A stretch of DNA of 64,000 bases from Syntrophotaleaceae bacterium (GCA_041390365.1 JAWKQB010000003.1:186001-250000); one strand, 5' to 3'. Positions 43,197 to 51,375 are shown, counted from the first letter of the stretch. The notes: generated by a model from the letters alone, not told the origin. Numbers and translations are program-made.

Positions 43197-45731
43197 CTAG
43201 AAGGAAGCCACCGCCGCCGCACCCAACGCCATCTGATAGATAATGGTGCTCAGGTCCTTGAACTCCTTCATCCAGTCGGTCTTTTCCTCGAAATCTTCGG
43301 GGACCAAAATGGAGTCGCCGGGGTAGATGCGGGTGGACTGCAGGCCGCCGAAGGTCCAGCGCCAGTTGTCGCTGTCCCAACTGATGCCGATGCCGGCTTG
43401 TTGCTGGCTGACGACGGTGCCGTCGGCGCGGACGATGAACATCTCTTCGGTTTTGGCGTCCTCCTTGGGACCGCCGACCTTGCTGAGGTAATAGTTGGCG
43501 TTCTTGCCGGGCTTCCAGGTCAGAGCCGCGGGATTGTAAACCATGCCCTGGACATTGACCGTCTGCGGATCCTTCGGAATATAGATTTCATCCCCGCTCA
43601 TCAGAGCGACATTATCCGCGGATTCCTTGAGCTGCCCGATCGGCTTCAGTTGCACCACCAGGCGACCAGTCACGGGCGTGTTTCGCAATTTGTCAAGCAA
43701 AGCCTGCTGGCTTGCAATGGTGGTTTGGGCCGCCTTTGCCTCCTCGGGAGTCATGGCCCCGGCAGCCATCTCCTGGGAGACTTTTGCGATTTGCCGCTCC
43801 TGTTCGTCGATCAGTTTCTGAACATGCTGCCGCTGAGTGTCCTTAATCGACTCGCGGGTAAAAATCGCCCCCCGCAGATAGGCCTCGCCAGTATAGCCGC
43901 CGGCCCTTTCGAGTACCGAACTGAGCGTCTCGCCCTTGCTGATTGCGTAGATACCGGGAAACAAAACTTCCCCTTTGACAACCACCCGCATCCGTTCGCC
44001 GTAATCGGGGATCGAGCGCACCACGAGATGGTCTTCCGGCTGGAGCAGCAAGTTGTGCTGGGGATGACCGGACAGGGCCTTTTCGAGATTGATGTTGAAG
44101 CGTTCCACCCGAGTGCCGGTGGCACTGGGTATGTAGCGGGTGATTTCGGCCTGATCGAGGAAGGCGCCTCGCTTGAGACTGCCGGCAACGGTGACCAAAT
44201 CCTTTACGGTCATTTTGTCGAAGAGCCGATAGGTGCCCGACTTGAGGACCGCTCCGGCGATGGAGACCTCCGGCATCTCCTCCATCTCGGCACGGGAAAA
44301 AACCCGTACTTCGTCATATTCCTGCAGAACCAGGTTGTGCTCCGGGTTCCCCTCGAGGGCCTGCTGCAGATCGACGGTCACGATTTCCGGCCGATATTCC
44401 GGTGGTAAGCGATGAATGATCTGCGCCGCGTGGGGATAGAATTCCGGCAGGAGGTTGTCGTAGGGGATGAGCAGGTCGGCCAGCCGCATCCCTTTGGTCA
44501 GCTCGTACTTTCCGGGCCGCACCACGTAACCCTGCAGGCTGACAAAGCCACCGGCCATGGCGATGGGAGAGACCTTGACCAGATCTCGATCCTGCATGGG
44601 GAAAGTCAGAGCCGCCGCTTCCTTCTGCTCTACGCTGCCCAGGTCGAGGTCGAGCACAAGCCGCTGCCGATGAGCCTGGATCCGCTCGATCTGTACCTTG
44701 TTCAGGTAAGCGGTCGGGTTGACACCGCCGGCCAGGGCCAGGCAGTCGGACAGCGTTTCCCCGCCCTTCAGCTCGTAGACGGCCGGACGCCGGACGTTGC
44801 CGGCGATGCCGACAAGGGGGCCGGACATGGGCACGAAAATCGTATCGCCGGCCTGCAGGCGCACATCGCGGTTCTTGTCGCCTGAGAGAAAGAAATCGTA
44901 GAAGTCGAATTCGGTCAGGAGGGCGCCTTGCCGCAGCACCTGTACTTTTCGCAGGCTGCCGCGACCGGAAGGCCCGCCGGCCGCCGACAATGCGGTCAGA
45001 AGGGTAGAAAGGGAGCTCAACTGATAGCTGCCGGGCGCGGCAACTTCACCCACCATGAACACCTGGATGGAGCGCAGCGACCCCATGGTGACGTTCATTT
45101 CGAAATTTTTGAAGTATTTGGAGACCTGGGTCTTGATGGTCTGCTTTGCTTCGCTGAAGGTCTGCCCCCAGAGATTGATAACCCCCACCTTGGGCAGGGT
45201 GATTTCGCCGTTGCGGTCGACGGTCACACTGTAGTTGCCCTCGATATTGCCCCACACGTCGATGCGCAGGGTATCCCCGGGGCCGACGACATAGTCGGGG
45301 CCGACCAGAGCCAGAGGATCCGGTTGCAGTCGGGCCCGGTTATGGAAAAAGCTGAAGCCGAAACGCTTCAGGTTGAGATCCATGCGACCGGAGACCGATG
45401 ACTTGAAAGCCTCATCGCCGGAGTCTTGGAAAATTTGCTCGACATCGATTTCGGCTTGCTGCAAATCGGCACTCTCAGGGCCTGCGTCTGCCGCAGAGGG
45501 CTGTGCTCCGATCTCGGGCGACAGGGCTGGGCCCGTCTGAACGGGGCCGGATGCATCCATCTGCATCGGGCTCAAGGTGGCCGTTCCTGTCGTCCCACCA
45601 CTTATGGAGGTGGCACCTGTGCCGCCGGCTCCCATCGCGGCCGGCTCAGCCATGGCGGAACCGAAACCGGTGAGGACCGCCATCCCGATCAAAAAACACT
45701 GCATCAAATGTTGAATCCTGCGTCCCTTCAT
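43197..45731 (-). CDS. multi-SLBB outer-membrane polysaccharide export protein (Wza class)
   Basis: Exported protein of 844 residues, more than twice E. coli Wza. Signal peptide ends near AMAEP (28); a Gly/Thr-rich linker follows, then a Poly_export domain (about 140-225, YVVGPGDTLRIDVWG). About six SLBB modules follow, recognisable by recurring Gly-x-V-x2-Pro-Gly-x-Tyr turns (GEVAAPGSY, GNVRRPAVY, GYVVRPGKY, GAVLKSGTY, GEVLFPGIY, GMVYNPAA). A coiled-coil insert (about 640-700) lies between the last two. It should form the periplasm-to-surface conduit. No lipobox cysteine is evident. Start ATG 45731 with AAGGATG. It is 21 bp downstream of wzi. Confidence 0.88.
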   Translation of the reverse strand: MKGRRIQHLMQCFLIGMAVLTGFGSAMAEPAAMGAGGTGATSISGGTTGTATLSPMQMDASGPVQTGPALSPEIGAQPSAADAGPESADLQQAEIDVEQIFQDSGDEAFKSSVSGRMDLNLKRFGFSFFHNRARLQPDPLALVGPDYVVGPGDTLRIDVWGNIEGNYSVTVDRNGEITLPKVGVINLWGQTFSEAKQTIKTQVSKYFKNFEMNVTMGSLRSIQVFMVGEVAAPGSYQLSSLSTLLTALSAAGGPSGRGSLRKVQVLRQGALLTEFDFYDFFLSGDKNRDVRLQAGDTIFVPMSGPLVGIAGNVRRPAVYELKGGETLSDCLALAGGVNPTAYLNKVQIERIQAHRQRLVLDLDLGSVEQKEAAALTFPMQDRDLVKVSPIAMAGGFVSLQGYVVRPGKYELTKGMRLADLLIPYDNLLPEFYPHAAQIIHRLPPEYRPEIVTVDLQQALEGNPEHNLVLQEYDEVRVFSRAEMEEMPEVSIAGAVLKSGTYRLFDKMTVKDLVTVAGSLKRGAFLDQAEITRYIPSATGTRVERFNINLEKALSGHPQHNLLLQPEDHLVVRSIPDYGERMRVVVKGEVLFPGIYAISKGETLSSVLERAGGYTGEAYLRGAIFTRESIKDTQRQHVQKLIDEQERQIAKVSQEMAAGAMTPEEAKAAQTTIASQQALLDKLRNTPVTGRLVVQLKPIGQLKESADNVALMSGDEIYIPKDPQTVNVQGMVYNPAALTWKPGKNANYYLSKVGGPKEDAKTEEMFIVRADGTVVSQQQAGIGISWDSDNWRWTFGGLQSTRIYPGDSILVPEDFEEKTDWMKEFKDLSTIIYQMALGAAAVASF

Positions 45732-45752
45732 ACTTTCATCCTTCTGAATTGC

Positions 45753-47291
45753 CTACCATGTCCCCATTAATCCGAAAGAACCCGAAAAATGGGTCTCGTC
45801 GTTGCCGTCCTCGTAATCTGCGTTTTCAATCCGTCCATATCCCAGACCAAGATTCAGGGCCAGATGTTCCCTGAATTCCCAGTTGAGCTTCAAAAGCCCC
45901 TGGTAGTGCTTCTCTCGCACGGGCTGGTCATATCCTCGGCTCTCGTAATCGATGCCCATGGTCATCAGCAGGTCTTGAGGCAGAATGAGCTGCACCTCGC
46001 CATAGATGTCCTTGGCGCCACCCCCCGCGTGGTGACCCATGATCTTGCCTTCGTAAGTGTAGCCGGAACGATAAATGCCGTGCCGATACCAGGGAGGGGA
46101 ATTGGTATCGATTTCGGACAGGTCGGCGTACTCCAGCCGCATGCTGGCTCTGCCGGACGGCTCGATCCGCGGCAGGTACAGGCCCGCAAGCCAGGCCCTG
46201 TTGGCCAGAAAGGACCCGGCCTCGTCCTCGCCGCCGTACTCGCCGTAGATTTCCGCCCCCCAGAGAAAGGGCAGGCGCAGGCGGGCATCGAGAGCGGCGA
46301 TGTTGTTACTGTTGTCCTCGTCGCCTTCCAGGTTTTTGCCGCCCAGAATGGTCAGGAAGTCATCCCAGCCAACGTCCGGCCGGCCATCTCCGCCGAAAAT
46401 GACCGTCCGCGAAGCGCCCACCTCGAACCAGGGCAGGGGCTTGACGTTGAGCCGCAGGCCGGCGAAATAGGGTTCCGGGACGACCCGGTCCTCTTCCAGT
46501 TCGCTCCAGAAGACGTCGAAGCGGAAAGGGCCGAGGTATTTGAATATCCAGGGAATCAGAACGGGGGTGGGGTTGGTGATCCGCACCATGTCGAGGGGCT
46601 TGGCGTTATTGGTCAGGACCAGTGAGCCGTGCCGACCTTGTCCCCACCAGAGGGATTGGCGGCCGACGGAGACTTCGAAGGGCCCCAGGCCAAGGGCAGC
46701 CTTGCCATGCAGAAGCGAGAAGGAGGTGGAGTCCCCGTCTTCCAGGATCTCCAGCAGCGGCCGGGCGCTCAGCAGGACATGCTCCCCCAGCTTGGCCTCG
46801 GCCTGGAAAATCAACTGGCCATTGTGATGCTCGCCGTAGTCGATGCCGTCATTATTGTAATTGAGGGCGTACTGGCGGGCGTCGACTCGATCGGTCCCTG
46901 CATAGACCGATTCGTCTCCGTCCTGATACAGGTAGGTGAACTGCAGCTCCCGCGGTTTGAGATAGCTGCCCGGAGCGGCTCCCTCGCCGAGTTCATCACC
47001 GAAAAACCGCTCCAGCCTGTCCAGCAGTTCATGGACGGCAGGGGGAGGGTCGGCAGACTCGGATTTGGCGAGAGCTTCCCGCACCTGGCGAGCCGCCTCG
47101 ATCCGGGAATAGGGACGGGCACCCTGCAGCACGGAATCGATCAGTCCCAAACCGGCGAGCTTGTCCAGGGCGGGATAGACCCAGCTATCAAGGGGTAGTG
47201 TGTCGGACACTGCGGCCATCGTCGGCGCGCAAACCAGCAACATTGCAACTGACAAAACCAGGAGGATCCAACACCTGCACTTTCGCAACAT
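45753..47291 (-). CDS. Wzi-family capsule assembly outer-membrane protein
   Basis: Exported protein of 512 residues: signal peptide (about 1-27, ending TMAAV), a helical N-terminal segment (about 30-95), then a long series of alternating strands with aromatic girdle residues ending in a C-terminal tryptophan, as expected for a beta-barrel. GRQSLWWGQGRHGSLVLTNNA-like sequence is diagnostic of the Wzi/capsule assembly family. It would anchor the polysaccharide at the cell surface. First large gene of the export operon, 44 bp after a small membrane ORF and about 370 bp downstream of a sigma-54 promoter match. Confidence 0.85.
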   Translation of the reverse strand: MLRKCRCWILLVLSVAMLLVCAPTMAAVSDTLPLDSWVYPALDKLAGLGLIDSVLQGARPYSRIEAARQVREALAKSESADPPPAVHELLDRLERFFGDELGEGAAPGSYLKPRELQFTYLYQDGDESVYAGTDRVDARQYALNYNNDGIDYGEHHNGQLIFQAEAKLGEHVLLSARPLLEILEDGDSTSFSLLHGKAALGLGPFEVSVGRQSLWWGQGRHGSLVLTNNAKPLDMVRITNPTPVLIPWIFKYLGPFRFDVFWSELEEDRVVPEPYFAGLRLNVKPLPWFEVGASRTVIFGGDGRPDVGWDDFLTILGGKNLEGDEDNSNNIAALDARLRLPFLWGAEIYGEYGGEDEAGSFLANRAWLAGLYLPRIEPSGRASMRLEYADLSEIDTNSPPWYRHGIYRSGYTYEGKIMGHHAGGGAKDIYGEVQLILPQDLLMTMGIDYESRGYDQPVREKHYQGLLKLNWEFREHLALNLGLGYGRIENADYEDGNDETHFSGSFGLMGTW

Positions 47292-47335
47292 CGATACTCA
47301 ACCTTGCAGAATAATTCTAGGTAAGGTTTCAGGTT

Positions 47336-47485
47336 TCAGGTCTTAGCCTGAGATCTGGCGCCTGAAGCCGAGACCTGGCCAATGCTCCGAGTATCGACGG
47401 TTTCTTTTCCTCTAAACAACAAGCGGATAACCAGGGAAAAACCCGAGGCCGCAAGTAAAATCCAGAAAAGATTAAGAAAGCTCAT
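47336..47485 (-). CDS. small membrane protein, 49 residues
   Basis: Short ORF starting at ATG 47485 with GGAGGG 7 nt upstream. One hydrophobic helix (NLFWILLAASGFSLVIRLLF) followed by a polar tail, which by the positive-inside rule would place the tail in the cytoplasm. It lies between the sigma-54 promoter and wzi, in the same direction. No family recognised. The 3' part overlaps a short direct repeat (GGTTTCA twice), so the tail may not be conserved. Confidence 0.45.
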   Translation of the reverse strand: MSFLNLFWILLAASGFSLVIRLLFRGKETVDTRSIGQVSASGARSQAKT

Positions 47486-47667
47486 TTTTTAACCCTCCTA
47501 GTCAAGAAAACACCTGGTCCGGGACAGTTCACTCGAAAAAGCCAGGGACATCTGAAATCGAAATAGATTACATGCTTTTACCCGGAATTTTCGATATCTC
47601 ATACCTCTACTGTCCGGGGCTCGGGAAACAGCCGGCCGGCCGAGCCTTCGCATCCTGTTCGGACTTA

Positions 47668-47683
47668 AGCAATCAGCGGGCCA
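47668..47683 (-). promoter_or_regulatory. strong sigma-54 promoter match for the wzi export operon
   Basis: Minus strand reads TGGCCCGCTGATTGCT. Against the -24/-12 consensus (TGGCACG, 4 nt, TTGCW) all positions fit except one C for A. Predicted start is near 47658, giving a leader of about 170 nt before the small ORF and about 370 nt before wzi. The leader contains a GGCTCGG/CCGAGCC hairpin. Confidence 0.7.
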
Positions 47684-47951
47684 ATTATGGAGGTTGTTGC
47701 AGACCGATCGGAAAAAGGACTTTTTTTAAGGGAAGAGAGAAATTTTCCAATGGTATCAAGCAGATAAGAAAATTTTGGGTCATTTGCCAAAAACCATTAG
47801 GGCATTTTTGGGTTGGATTTTACACATATCACAGGCAGGAGGGAAGCGGATTAATATTAAATTTAATACAGGTTTTTGACAAATTCAATTTTTATGTGGC
47901 GAACTGACGACGCTGGAAATCCCGTCAACGAATAATTCCAGGCACTTATTC

Positions 47952-47972
47952 ACATGTCAACGTACATGTCAA
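47952..47972. promoter_or_regulatory. direct repeat ACATGTCAA, 12-bp period
   Basis: Two exact copies of ACATGTCAA (47952-47960 and 47964-47972) separated by 3 bp, about 300 bp upstream of the predicted sigma-54 start. Could be an activator site. Apart from this, 47,684-48,300 holds nothing I can name. Confidence 0.35.
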
Positions 47973-48314
47973 AGTTTTGTCCATAAATTAGCCAAATAAC
48001 TGTCCTCTTCTAACCCTTCTGCTTCTCATGACAAAAAAATGACCCATTCACCCCACTTATGCCACAGAAGTGCCCCGGGTAGCGCCCCATTATTCCTTCC
48101 GGATTCTATTTTTTCCCCGGCGTGTCCCATTATTTCCTCTGGCCGTTAAAAAACCTTTCTCTGTCTTCCTTGCCGATCCCCTGTCGTTGGAACGCGACCT
48201 TTTCAAAACGGTTGACCATTAGTTTAACTAATCTAATTAGAAGTGAAAAATGAATCATCCACCGGCATCCGCTTCTTTGGCCACTTTCGTCTGTCGGGAA
48301 ATCGCGACCCAAAC

Positions 48315-48328
48315 TTGACTCAGCTCAA
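48315..48328. promoter_or_regulatory. FNR/HcpR-like half-matching site upstream of the FNT gene
   Basis: TTGAC-TCAG-CTCAA matches the FNR-type TTGAT-N4-ATCAA at 8 of 10 positions and lies 132 bp before the channel gene start. Plausible because the same pathway's nirBD has a perfect site, but on its own it is weak. Confidence 0.35.
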
Positions 48329-48459
48329 TTCTCCCCGCCAAAGCGGATGATAGTCTGCTCCTGCACTCAACTGCTGGAATTCATCGTCATCCTCATCGTC
48401 TTAAGGAATTCCATAACCCAACCCAGGACCGGATCACCCCTTTCTCGGAGGAGGACACT

Positions 48460-49380
48460 ATGTCGAACTTTGCACCACCCGCGGAACTGTCCAAAGCGTT
48501 TATCAGCATCGGCAAGGCCAAGGCGACCAATACCGCCTTGAAGCTTTTCGTGCTGGGCATCCTGGCCGGCGTTTTCATCGGCTTCGCCGCCCATGTCGCC
48601 ACCACCGTCGGAACCGGCGACTGGACCATTTTAGGATTGAAAAAATTCTTTATCGGCGCCGTCTTCAGCTTCGGCCTCATGCTGGTCGTAATTCCCGGCT
48701 CGGAACTCTTTACCGGCAATAACCTCCTGACCATCGCCCTGCTCAACAGGGAGATCACGATCGGCCAGATGCTGCGCAACTGGCTTATCGTCTATGCCGG
48801 AAACCTGGTTGGCTCCCTGGCCCTGGCCTGGATGATCGCCTCCGGTTCCGGCCTGCTATCCGGACCGGTCGGGGGCACAGCCATCAACATCGCCTATGAA
48901 AAGATCACGGCCGGGGGAGCCGCCCACACGTCCATGTATTTCTGGCGCGCCGTCGGCTGCAACTGGCTTGTCTGCCTGGCGATCATGATGGCTGCCGCCT
49001 CGAAGGATATTACCGGCAAGGTTCTCGGTATCTTCTTCCCCATCATGGCTTTCGTCGTCGCCGGATTCGAGCACTCCGTGGCCAACATGTACTTCATTCC
49101 GGCCGGCATTCTTGCCAAATCCTCAGCCGCCGCCGTCGCCGCCTCCGGCAAATCTGCCGAACTGATCGCAGGGCTGAACTGGGCATCGATGTGGACCAAC
49201 AACCTGCTGGTCGTCACCGCCGGCAACATCGTCGGCGGGGCCGTGCTGTGCGGGGCGGTCTACTGGTGGGCCTTTGTCCGCGGAACCGCCAAAAACGTCG
49301 AAGTCCCCGTTGCGGAACCGGCCAAACCGGTGGAACCGGTGGCCGTCCATGCGGTCCGGGAATCGGCCGTGCGAGGATAA
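48460..49380 (+). CDS. formate/nitrite transporter (FNT) family channel, probable nitrite
   Basis: Inner-membrane pentameric channel subunit, 306 residues, six helices. FNT landmarks are SELFTGNN, RAVGCNWLVCLA and FEHSVANMYFIP with the central-pore histidine. The C-terminus is extended by a Pro/Val/Glu-rich tail (about 285-306). Genomic company (nirBD, hcp, norB) favours nitrite over formate, as in NirC; no pyruvate-formate lyase is nearby. Excellent ribosome site (GGAGGAGG). Ends at a clear terminator. Confidence 0.88.
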   Translation: MSNFAPPAELSKAFISIGKAKATNTALKLFVLGILAGVFIGFAAHVATTVGTGDWTILGLKKFFIGAVFSFGLMLVVIPGSELFTGNNLLTIALLNREITIGQMLRNWLIVYAGNLVGSLALAWMIASGSGLLSGPVGGTAINIAYEKITAGGAAHTSMYFWRAVGCNWLVCLAIMMAAASKDITGKVLGIFFPIMAFVVAGFEHSVANMYFIPAGILAKSSAAAVAASGKSAELIAGLNWASMWTNNLLVVTAGNIVGGAVLCGAVYWWAFVRGTAKNVEVPVAEPAKPVEPVAVHAVRESAVRG

Positions 49381-49430
49381 AGCGCCCCCCGACTGTAGAA
49401 CCACCGCCGTCCTGCCAACCAGCCGACCGG

Positions 49431-49463
49431 AAAGGGCGATCCTCGCGATCGCCCTTCACTTTT
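49431..49463 (+). terminator. Rho-independent terminator after the FNT gene
   Basis: Perfect 10-bp stem AAGGGCGATC (49432-49441) and complement (49447-49456) with a 5-nt loop, followed by CACTTTTG. About 50 bp past the FNT stop codon. Confidence 0.7.
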
Positions 49464-49537
49464 GATCCCCACCCAATTTCATCTTGTCATCCAGAAACTT
49501 CTATGTTTTATTATCTTTAAACATTCTTTAATGTGAA

Positions 49538-50590
49538 GGGACGCTGGTAAGTTATGTAAGTTATTTGGAAAAAATATACTCGCACAGGAAGATGAAATGC
49601 CGAGACAGCCGAGACTGGATATCCCCGGTTTGGTTTTCCATATTATGGGTCGAGGGATAGAGGGGCGGAATATCTTTCAGGACGATAAGGACCGAGAAGG
49701 ATTTTTAAAGAGGTTGGCTGATGAAGTCAGCAAACCCGGCGGGCCTCACCTATATGCCTGGGCCTTGCTTCCAAACCATTTTCATCTGCTCATCCGAAAC
49801 GGTGAAGGTCTTTTGTCACCGATGATGCGCCGGCTGATGACCGGGCATGCCGTGTCCTATAATTTAAGGCATAAAAGACAAGGACATCTTTTTCAGAACC
49901 GATACAAGAGCATTGTGGTGGAGGAAGAGCCCTATTTCCTGGAGTTAGTTCGATATATTCACCTTAATCCTGTTCGTGCCGGCATCCTCCAGAATATGGA
50001 AGAATTGGCAAGATATCGGTATACAGGTCATTCCGTGCTTGTCGGGCAAAGAAAATTTCAGGCCCAGGAAGAGGATGCGGTATTGGGGAGATTCGCTGAT
50101 AGGCGGAATGTTGCTTTAAATGGCTATCTAGATTATTTAGCGGCTGGGATTTCCCAAGGAAGAAGAGAGGAGTTGCGCGGCGGAGGCTTGGCCCGGAGTC
50201 TCGGAGGAGAGAGATTGTCCAATTCCGAGGAAAGGGAGCTTTCGGATGAGAGAATTCTTGGCGGCGGTCATTTTGTTGAGGAGGTTCTCAATCTCGATGA
50301 TAAGGGCGATGAGGAGAGGAAGGCATCTGTCGAGGATATTTTGAGGGCGGTGGCAATCAAAAGTGGTGTTAATTCCGAGCAAATTCTCGGGACAAGTCGC
50401 AATCGAGTGATCAGTCGAGCTCGAAGGCGGTTCTACCTCATGGCGAGCCGGAAAGTTGGTGTGACCATAACGATGTTGGCGAGGTTGACCGGGAGGAGCC
50501 ATGTGGCCGTGAAGCTGGCCATCGAGCAGGCTGAACTGGAGGAAGAAGAGCAGAAAATTTGAAATAACTTACATAACTTACCAGCGTCCC
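49538..50590. mobile_element. REP-associated transposase element with 29-bp perfect inverted ends
   Basis: The left end at 49538-49566 and right end at 50562-50590 are exact reverse complements over 29 bp, starting GGGACGCTGG and containing TAAGTTAT twice. They enclose a single Y1 transposase gene. The right end directly abuts a MoaD/ThiS-like reading frame that has lost its normal N-terminus. No target duplication was recognised. Confidence 0.85.
49597..50562 (+). CDS. REP-associated Y1 (IS200-like) transposase with DnaA-like C-terminal domain
   Basis: Single-strand DNA transposase of 321 residues. The N-terminal Y1 domain (about 1-130) has the HUH pair H61-F-H63 (LLPNHFHLLI) and likely nucleophile Y88 ahead of GHLFQNRYKS, a hallmark of the TnpA-REP/RAYT family. 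The C-terminal ~75 residues (ILRAVAIKSGVNSEQILG ... TGRSHVAVKLA) resemble the DnaA domain IV helix-turn-helix, often fused to this transposase group. The stop codon falls at the first base of the right inverted repeat. It looks intact and is the only gene of its element. Confidence 0.9.
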   Translation: MPRQPRLDIPGLVFHIMGRGIEGRNIFQDDKDREGFLKRLADEVSKPGGPHLYAWALLPNHFHLLIRNGEGLLSPMMRRLMTGHAVSYNLRHKRQGHLFQNRYKSIVVEEEPYFLELVRYIHLNPVRAGILQNMEELARYRYTGHSVLVGQRKFQAQEEDAVLGRFADRRNVALNGYLDYLAAGISQGRREELRGGGLARSLGGERLSNSEERELSDERILGGGHFVEEVLNLDDKGDEERKASVEDILRAVAIKSGVNSEQILGTSRNRVISRARRRFYLMASRKVGVTITMLARLTGRSHVAVKLAIEQAELEEEEQKI

Positions 50591-50593
50591 CTC

Positions 50594-50764
50594 ATGCTAC
50601 GACGCCACACCTATGATCTCCCCGAGGGCGCGACTGCCAGGGATCTGGCCGTCAAGGTCGGCCTTGAACCGGATCATATCAAGTTGATCTTCGTCAATCA
50701 CGAAGAGAAGACCATAAATTCCAAATTGAAGAGTGGCGACGAAGTGGCCTTTTCGCCATATTGA
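50594..50764 (+). pseudogene. truncated MoaD/ThiS-like beta-grasp protein
   Basis: A 56-residue frame beginning ATG 50594, 4 bp after the transposase element, reads YDLPEGATARDLAVKVGL, then IFVNHEEKTINSKLKSGDEVAFSPY. This matches the second half of MoaD/ThiS-type ubiquitin-like proteins. The usual first strand (about 15 residues) is missing, there is no ribosome site, and the C-terminal Gly-Gly needed for sulfur carriage is absent. Most likely the element removed or separated the 5' end. Alternatively it belongs to the ubiquitin-like group that does not need Gly-Gly. Confidence 0.65.
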
Positions 50765-50787
50765 TTTATACCAAACAATTGTCGCAG

Positions 50788-50813
50788 GGGCAGACCTGTG
50801 TGTCTGCCCTTTT
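50788..50813 (+). repeat. hairpin repeat, possible terminator (dispersed family)
   Basis: GGGCAGAC and GTCTGCCC form an 8-bp stem with a 6-nt loop, followed by TTTTCCC. Shares GGGGCAGACC...GTGTCTGCC with the dispersed repeat at 54578, 56508, 59079, 62117 and 63817. Confidence 0.7.
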
Positions 50814-50824
50814 CCCTTGATTTA

Positions 50825-50919
50825 GCAACCCAAATCGGAATTACGTCTCGCGATTTACGGTTTTCAGGAATATATCCTGTACATCCTGCCAATCCCTGTC
50901 AATTCTGTCTTTGGGTTGC
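50825..50919. repeat. inverted repeat flanking a CAGGAT-type simple sequence
   Basis: Arms GCAACCCAAA (50825-50834) and TTTGGGTTGC (50910-50919) are perfect over 10 bp. Between them, the minus strand reads a degenerate series of GACAGAATT, GACAGGGATT, GGCAGGATG, TACAGGATA words. No gene in the 50,765-50,952 gap. Confidence 0.7.
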
Positions 50920-50952
50920 GCAGTGAGGTTTCTCAGGTTCGCCCCTGGTTTT

Positions 50953-51375
50953 TCAGCACCCCGCTCCACCTTGCTGTACGGCATAGGCTTCACCGCCGAT
51001 GTTGACGCGGCCGTTGTTCTGCAGGTAGATGGGATAGGACCCCTGCTGGCCGGCATCCGTACTGTAGAGCAGGTACACCTGGCCGCCAAGCTCCTGCACT
51101 TGCCAGTTGCCGGTGACCGTGTTATTGGAGGCGCCTCCCGCCATGCCAGGCACCGACCAGCTCCCCTCCTTGTAATAGCGGTAGCGGCCGTTGCTGCAAA
51201 AATCGATGGTCGTCAGTGTGCTGTTGTTCCTGATCACAGAGCCTGAATAAGCGGTCAGTTTTGCGCCGCTCAATCCCTGCTGCCATTGCCGGACCACAGA
51301 ATCGGCGGCCTCGGCATTCAGGGTCAAAAGGCACATCAATGCAAAAAGACCTGCCGTGAGACGGATAGTGTTCAT
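50953..51375 (-). CDS. small secreted protein of unknown function
   Basis: Protein of 140 residues with a clear signal peptide (about 1-23, ending NAEAADS). The mature part begins with a conserved-looking Leu-x-Gly-x-Lys-Leu-Thr segment and then reads YSGSVIRNNSTLTTIDFCSNGRY (in part), GNWQVQ and VYLLYSTDAGQQGSYPIYLQ, a pattern of short strands like a lipocalin/META-type beta fold. One Cys in the middle and one at the C-terminus could form a disulfide. Start ATG 51375 with GGAGGAG. Monocistronic, tail to the right of the MoaD-like remnant. Family not recognised. Confidence 0.65.
   Translation of the reverse strand: MNTIRLTAGLFALMCLLTLNAEAADSVVRQWQQGLSGAKLTAYSGSVIRNNSTLTTIDFCSNGRYRYYKEGSWSVPGMAGGASNNTVTGNWQVQELGGQVYLLYSTDAGQQGSYPIYLQNNGRVNIGGEAYAVQQGGAGC

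Noticed and set aside
48344..48359. Sigma-54 promoter for the FNT gene (CGGATGATAGTCTGCT)
   Set aside because: GG-N10-GC spacing is right but the rest of the -24 element does not match; chance level.
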